Source: CAYUYV01 sp964522525 (GTDB lineage Bacteria; Pseudomonadota; Alphaproteobacteria; JAJFIK01). From it: 34,711 nucleotides of DNA. Under the pieces are notes generated by a model. It saw only the letters and a list, made by a program, of their open reading frames with translations. It was not told the DNA's origin and searched no databases. The position numbers and the translations under genes were made by a program. The stretch is from NCBI GenBank assembly GCA_964522525.1, contig CAZFWG010000043.1, positions 1 through 34,711 of the forward strand, given 5' to 3'. Positions 32,459 through 34,711 of this stretch are shown one piece after another (the stretch's first letter is position 1; the number at the start of each line of letters is the position of its first letter).

Positions 32459-33229
32459 ATGATGCTTTCACTTCTCAACCGCTCGAACAACCAAGGCGAT
32501 GAGTTTTGCATTCCCGTTGGCGAGAGGGTCTACGCCATCGGTGATATCCATGGACGGGTTGATCTGTTGGATCGTCTCCTGGTCGGCATTCGGGCGGATT
32601 TGAAATCCTTCTCGGGCGTGCGCGTGCGCCTCGTTTTCCTTGGCGACTATATCGACCGGGGCCCCAATTCGCGCAAAACCATCGATCGCCTGCTCGAGCT
32701 GCGGGAGCGTTATCCGGATTCCCGTTTCCTCCTCGGCAATCACGAAGAGGCGATGCTGAATTTCTTGGATGACCCGAAAAGCGGAAACGCATGGCTTGAT
32801 TTCGGGGGCGTGGAAACGCTCAACAGCTACGGTGTCGGAACGCCGACCCCCCGCTCCTCCATTGCCGCCCTGGAAAAGGCGCGGGACGAGTTGGAAGAAG
32901 CAGTGCCGGAAGAGCATCTCGATTTCCTGGACGAACTCGAATTGTCGACCAGCATCGGGGACTATTTCTTCGCCCATGCCGGGGTGCGCCCGGGCGTCGC
33001 CCTCGAAGAGCAGGACCGCAGCGATCTGCTGTGGATCCGGGAAGAATTTCTGGGGTCGGACTGGGCGCCGGGCAAGATCGTGGTCCACGGCCACACGCCC
33101 GATGAGAAACCCCTGCTGGGCCGCTGGCGGATCGGCATCGACACGGGCGCCTATGCGACGGGTAAATTGACATGTGTTGCGCTCGAAGGCGCGACCCGCC
33201 GATTTCTCTCCACGCGCACGCGCTTCTGA
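32459..33229 (+). CDS. PPP-family metallophosphoesterase (Ser/Thr phosphatase-like)
   Basis: The 256-residue protein has all signature blocks of PPP phosphatases: GDIHGR at 28-33, GDYIDRG at 62-68, GNHE at 93-96, then FAHAGV and VVHGHT. These bind two metals and cut phosphate from proteins, or in related bacterial members from nucleotides or diadenosine polyphosphates. The bacterial PrpA/ApaH-like group fits the length. Two ATGs in tandem (32459 and 32462) follow AGGGG; the second has the better spacing. Its 5' region carries the inverted repeat at 32245. No cognate kinase is in the window. Confidence 0.92.
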   Translation: MMLSLLNRSNNQGDEFCIPVGERVYAIGDIHGRVDLLDRLLVGIRADLKSFSGVRVRLVFLGDYIDRGPNSRKTIDRLLELRERYPDSRFLLGNHEEAMLNFLDDPKSGNAWLDFGGVETLNSYGVGTPTPRSSIAALEKARDELEEAVPEEHLDFLDELELSTSIGDYFFAHAGVRPGVALEEQDRSDLLWIREEFLGSDWAPGKIVVHGHTPDEKPLLGRWRIGIDTGAYATGKLTCVALEGATRRFLSTRTRF

Positions 33230-33452
33230 CCGCCGCCGTCATTCATCTCTGAGCGGACAGACCTGAGCCGTCGCGGCGGACGGGGCCATGGCAGGCCGGA
33301 CAGGGAAGACCGGCCGAAACCCGCCATTTGTCTCGGCCGAACCACCGGGGTCCTCGCCTTCCCTTCAGACTCGACTACACTCAATGTGGCGGTGGTGCGT
33401 TTCGGCGCGGCACGGGATGTTTGATGCAGAGACGGTTTCTGGTGAACAGCAG

Positions 33453-34439
33453 ATGACGGTTTTGGTGACGGGCGCCGCCGGTTTCATCGGATCACATGTT
33501 TCCAAGGCGCTGCTCGCGCGTGGCGAAAAGGTGATCGGTGCCGACAATCTCAGCGACTATTACGCGCCGAGTCTCAAGCGGGATCGCCTCGCTCTGCTCA
33601 CGAACCATCCAGGTTTCACCTTCCGCAACCTCGACATCGCCGAGCCCGACGAGGCCCTCCCCCTCGCCACGGATTTTCCCGACCTGAGCCATATCGTCCA
33701 CCTGGCGGCCCAGCCCGGGGTGCGCTATTCCCTCGATCATCCGTTTACCTATGTGCGCGCCAATGTGATGGGGCATGTGGTCGTGGCCGAACTGGCCCGC
33801 AGGCTCGACAGGCTTGAGCACATGGTCTACGCCTCGTCATCATCCGTTTACGGTGCAAACGAGACGGAGACCCTCCGGGAGGACGACCGGGTTGATCAGC
33901 CAACGAATCTTTATGGTGCAACCAAACGCGCGGATGAGCTGATCTCCCATGCCTATGGCCATCTCTTCGGCATTCCCCAGACGGGCTTGCGCCTGTTCAC
34001 CGTCTACGGACCCTGGGGGCGGCCGGACATGGCGGTCTACGGTTTTACCGACGCCATTCTCGCGGATCGTCCGATTACGGTGTTCAATGACGGCGACATG
34101 TGGCGCGATTTCACCTATGTGGCCGATGTCGTCGACGGCATCGTGAGAGCCCTCGATCGCCCCCCGGCCCAGGGCACGGCGCTCTATAATCTGGGCAACA
34201 ACAGACCCGTCAAGGTGATGGATCTCATCCACGTCCTTGAGCGCTCCTTGGGACGCAAGGCCCATGTCCAGTTCGCGCCCCGCCCCAAGACCGACATGCG
34301 CCGCACCGCAGCCGATGTCGAGCGGAGCCGAAAGGACCTCGGCTATGATCCGAGGACGTCCATCGAGGAAGGTGTTCCCCTCTTTGTCGACTGGTACCGA
34401 AGCTACCATGCCGCCCAGCCGGCCATGACGCCCCGCTAG
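33453..34439 (+). CDS. NAD-dependent nucleotide-sugar epimerase (UDP-glucuronate 4-epimerase type)
   Basis: The 328-residue extended SDR begins MTVLVTGAAGFIGSH, the NAD-binding strand. It continues with ASSSSVYGAN (catalytic Ser about 129-131) and YGATK (Tyr 154, Lys 158). RLFTVYGPWGRPDMA and the C-terminal PRPKTDMRRTAAD are typical of UDP-glucuronate 4-epimerases, which supply galacturonate for capsule or LPS. The frame extends 55 residues upstream without family sequence; I chose the ATG at 33453, preceded by GGTGA. An ATG at 33417 is possible. Together with KdsD nearby it points to surface-polysaccharide supply, though the genes are not one operon. Confidence 0.9.
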   Translation: MTVLVTGAAGFIGSHVSKALLARGEKVIGADNLSDYYAPSLKRDRLALLTNHPGFTFRNLDIAEPDEALPLATDFPDLSHIVHLAAQPGVRYSLDHPFTYVRANVMGHVVVAELARRLDRLEHMVYASSSSVYGANETETLREDDRVDQPTNLYGATKRADELISHAYGHLFGIPQTGLRLFTVYGPWGRPDMAVYGFTDAILADRPITVFNDGDMWRDFTYVADVVDGIVRALDRPPAQGTALYNLGNNRPVKVMDLIHVLERSLGRKAHVQFAPRPKTDMRRTAADVERSRKDLGYDPRTSIEEGVPLFVDWYRSYHAAQPAMTPR

Positions 34440-34454
34440 GGCGCGCCCGGTCCT

Positions 34455-34625
34455 TTATCGATGACGATCCAGGAAAGCCAGCACGTCCTGTAGAGCCTCA
34501 AGCCGGCCATTGGTTGCGCCATGGGCATAACCATCCGGAAGCTTCGCGCTGGATTTCAGGTCAGCCCGAGCGGTCTCGATCTCTCGCAGCAAATAGTCGC
34601 GCAGCCGCTCCAGAGTGTCCGACAT
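34455..34625 (-). CDS. small protein of 56 residues, unknown function
   Basis: A short frame converges with the epimerase gene, with 15 bp between stops. The product starts MSDTLERLRDYLLREIETAR, an amphipathic helix, then a Gly/His turn (LPDGYAHGATNGR) and a second helix (LEALQDVLAFLDRHR): a helical hairpin. AAGGAA stands eight bases before the ATG, and codon third positions are GC-rich as expected. I do not know the family. Homologous short proteins would settle whether it is real. Confidence 0.65.
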   Translation of the reverse strand: MSDTLERLRDYLLREIETARADLKSSAKLPDGYAHGATNGRLEALQDVLAFLDRHR

Positions 34626-34711
34626 CGTCCGTTTCCTTCAGCCGCTACCATGGCCCGAACCCCCAATGGAACCGGAGAAAGCCTGATCTTATTCGATTTT
34701 CCTGAAAAGAC

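Overview
The window looks like chromosome of a GC-rich alphaproteobacterium, probably of the Rhodospirillales or a nearby order. Three things suggest this: an imuA-imuB-dnaE2 mutagenesis cassette behind a LexA box of the alphaproteobacterial GTTC-N7-GTTC type, a RuBisCO-like protein linked to a cupin as in Rhodospirillum rubrum, and a large polarity-type membrane coiled-coil protein. I see no rRNA, tRNA, CRISPR array, transposase or phage gene. There is one 100-N placeholder gap (7961-8060).

Layout. (1) 1-2010: the end of a CoxE-like VWA protein and a polytopic membrane protein. (2) 2026-8254, minus strand: the SOS mutasome operon imuA-imuB-dnaE2. Its promoter is legible: -35 TTGACA, 17 bp spacer, and a -10 overlapping the LexA box. 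Directly behind it lies a 54-bp tandem repeat that appears to be translated into the ImuA N-terminus and that coincides with the assembly gap. (3) 8335-12185, minus strand: a lipoprotein plus methyltransferase pair, an MBL-fold hydrolase, and an Hpt phosphotransfer protein with an extra N-terminal domain. (4) 12879-15959: a 1026-residue two-TM coiled-coil protein with a strong terminator. (5) 16067-19360, minus strand: an unusual A-PCP-TE synthetase fused to a chorismate-lyase-like domain. (6) 19950-24559, plus strand: a GT-C-like membrane protein, an SDR, a sodium:solute symporter, a small helical protein and a DUF397 protein. (7) 24610-30067, minus strand, probably one metabolic operon: HMG-CoA-synthase-like/DUF35 fusion, thiolase, a small unknown protein, a RuBisCO-like/cupin fusion and a PepSY membrane protein. 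(8) 30311-34711: arabinose-5-phosphate isomerase, an exported alpha/beta hydrolase, a PPP-type phosphatase, a nucleotide-sugar epimerase and a 56-residue protein. Isomerase and epimerase point to surface polysaccharide.

The two most unusual items are the single-polypeptide A-PCP-TE-UbiC-like synthetase, whose adenylation domain lacks the aspartate expected for alpha-amino acids, and the RuBisCO-like/cupin fusion. The latter would join two consecutive steps of the methylthioadenosine-to-deoxyxylulose-phosphate route in one chain, next to condensing enzymes of acyl-CoA/mevalonate type. All functional calls rest on reading motifs by eye; no database search was run.
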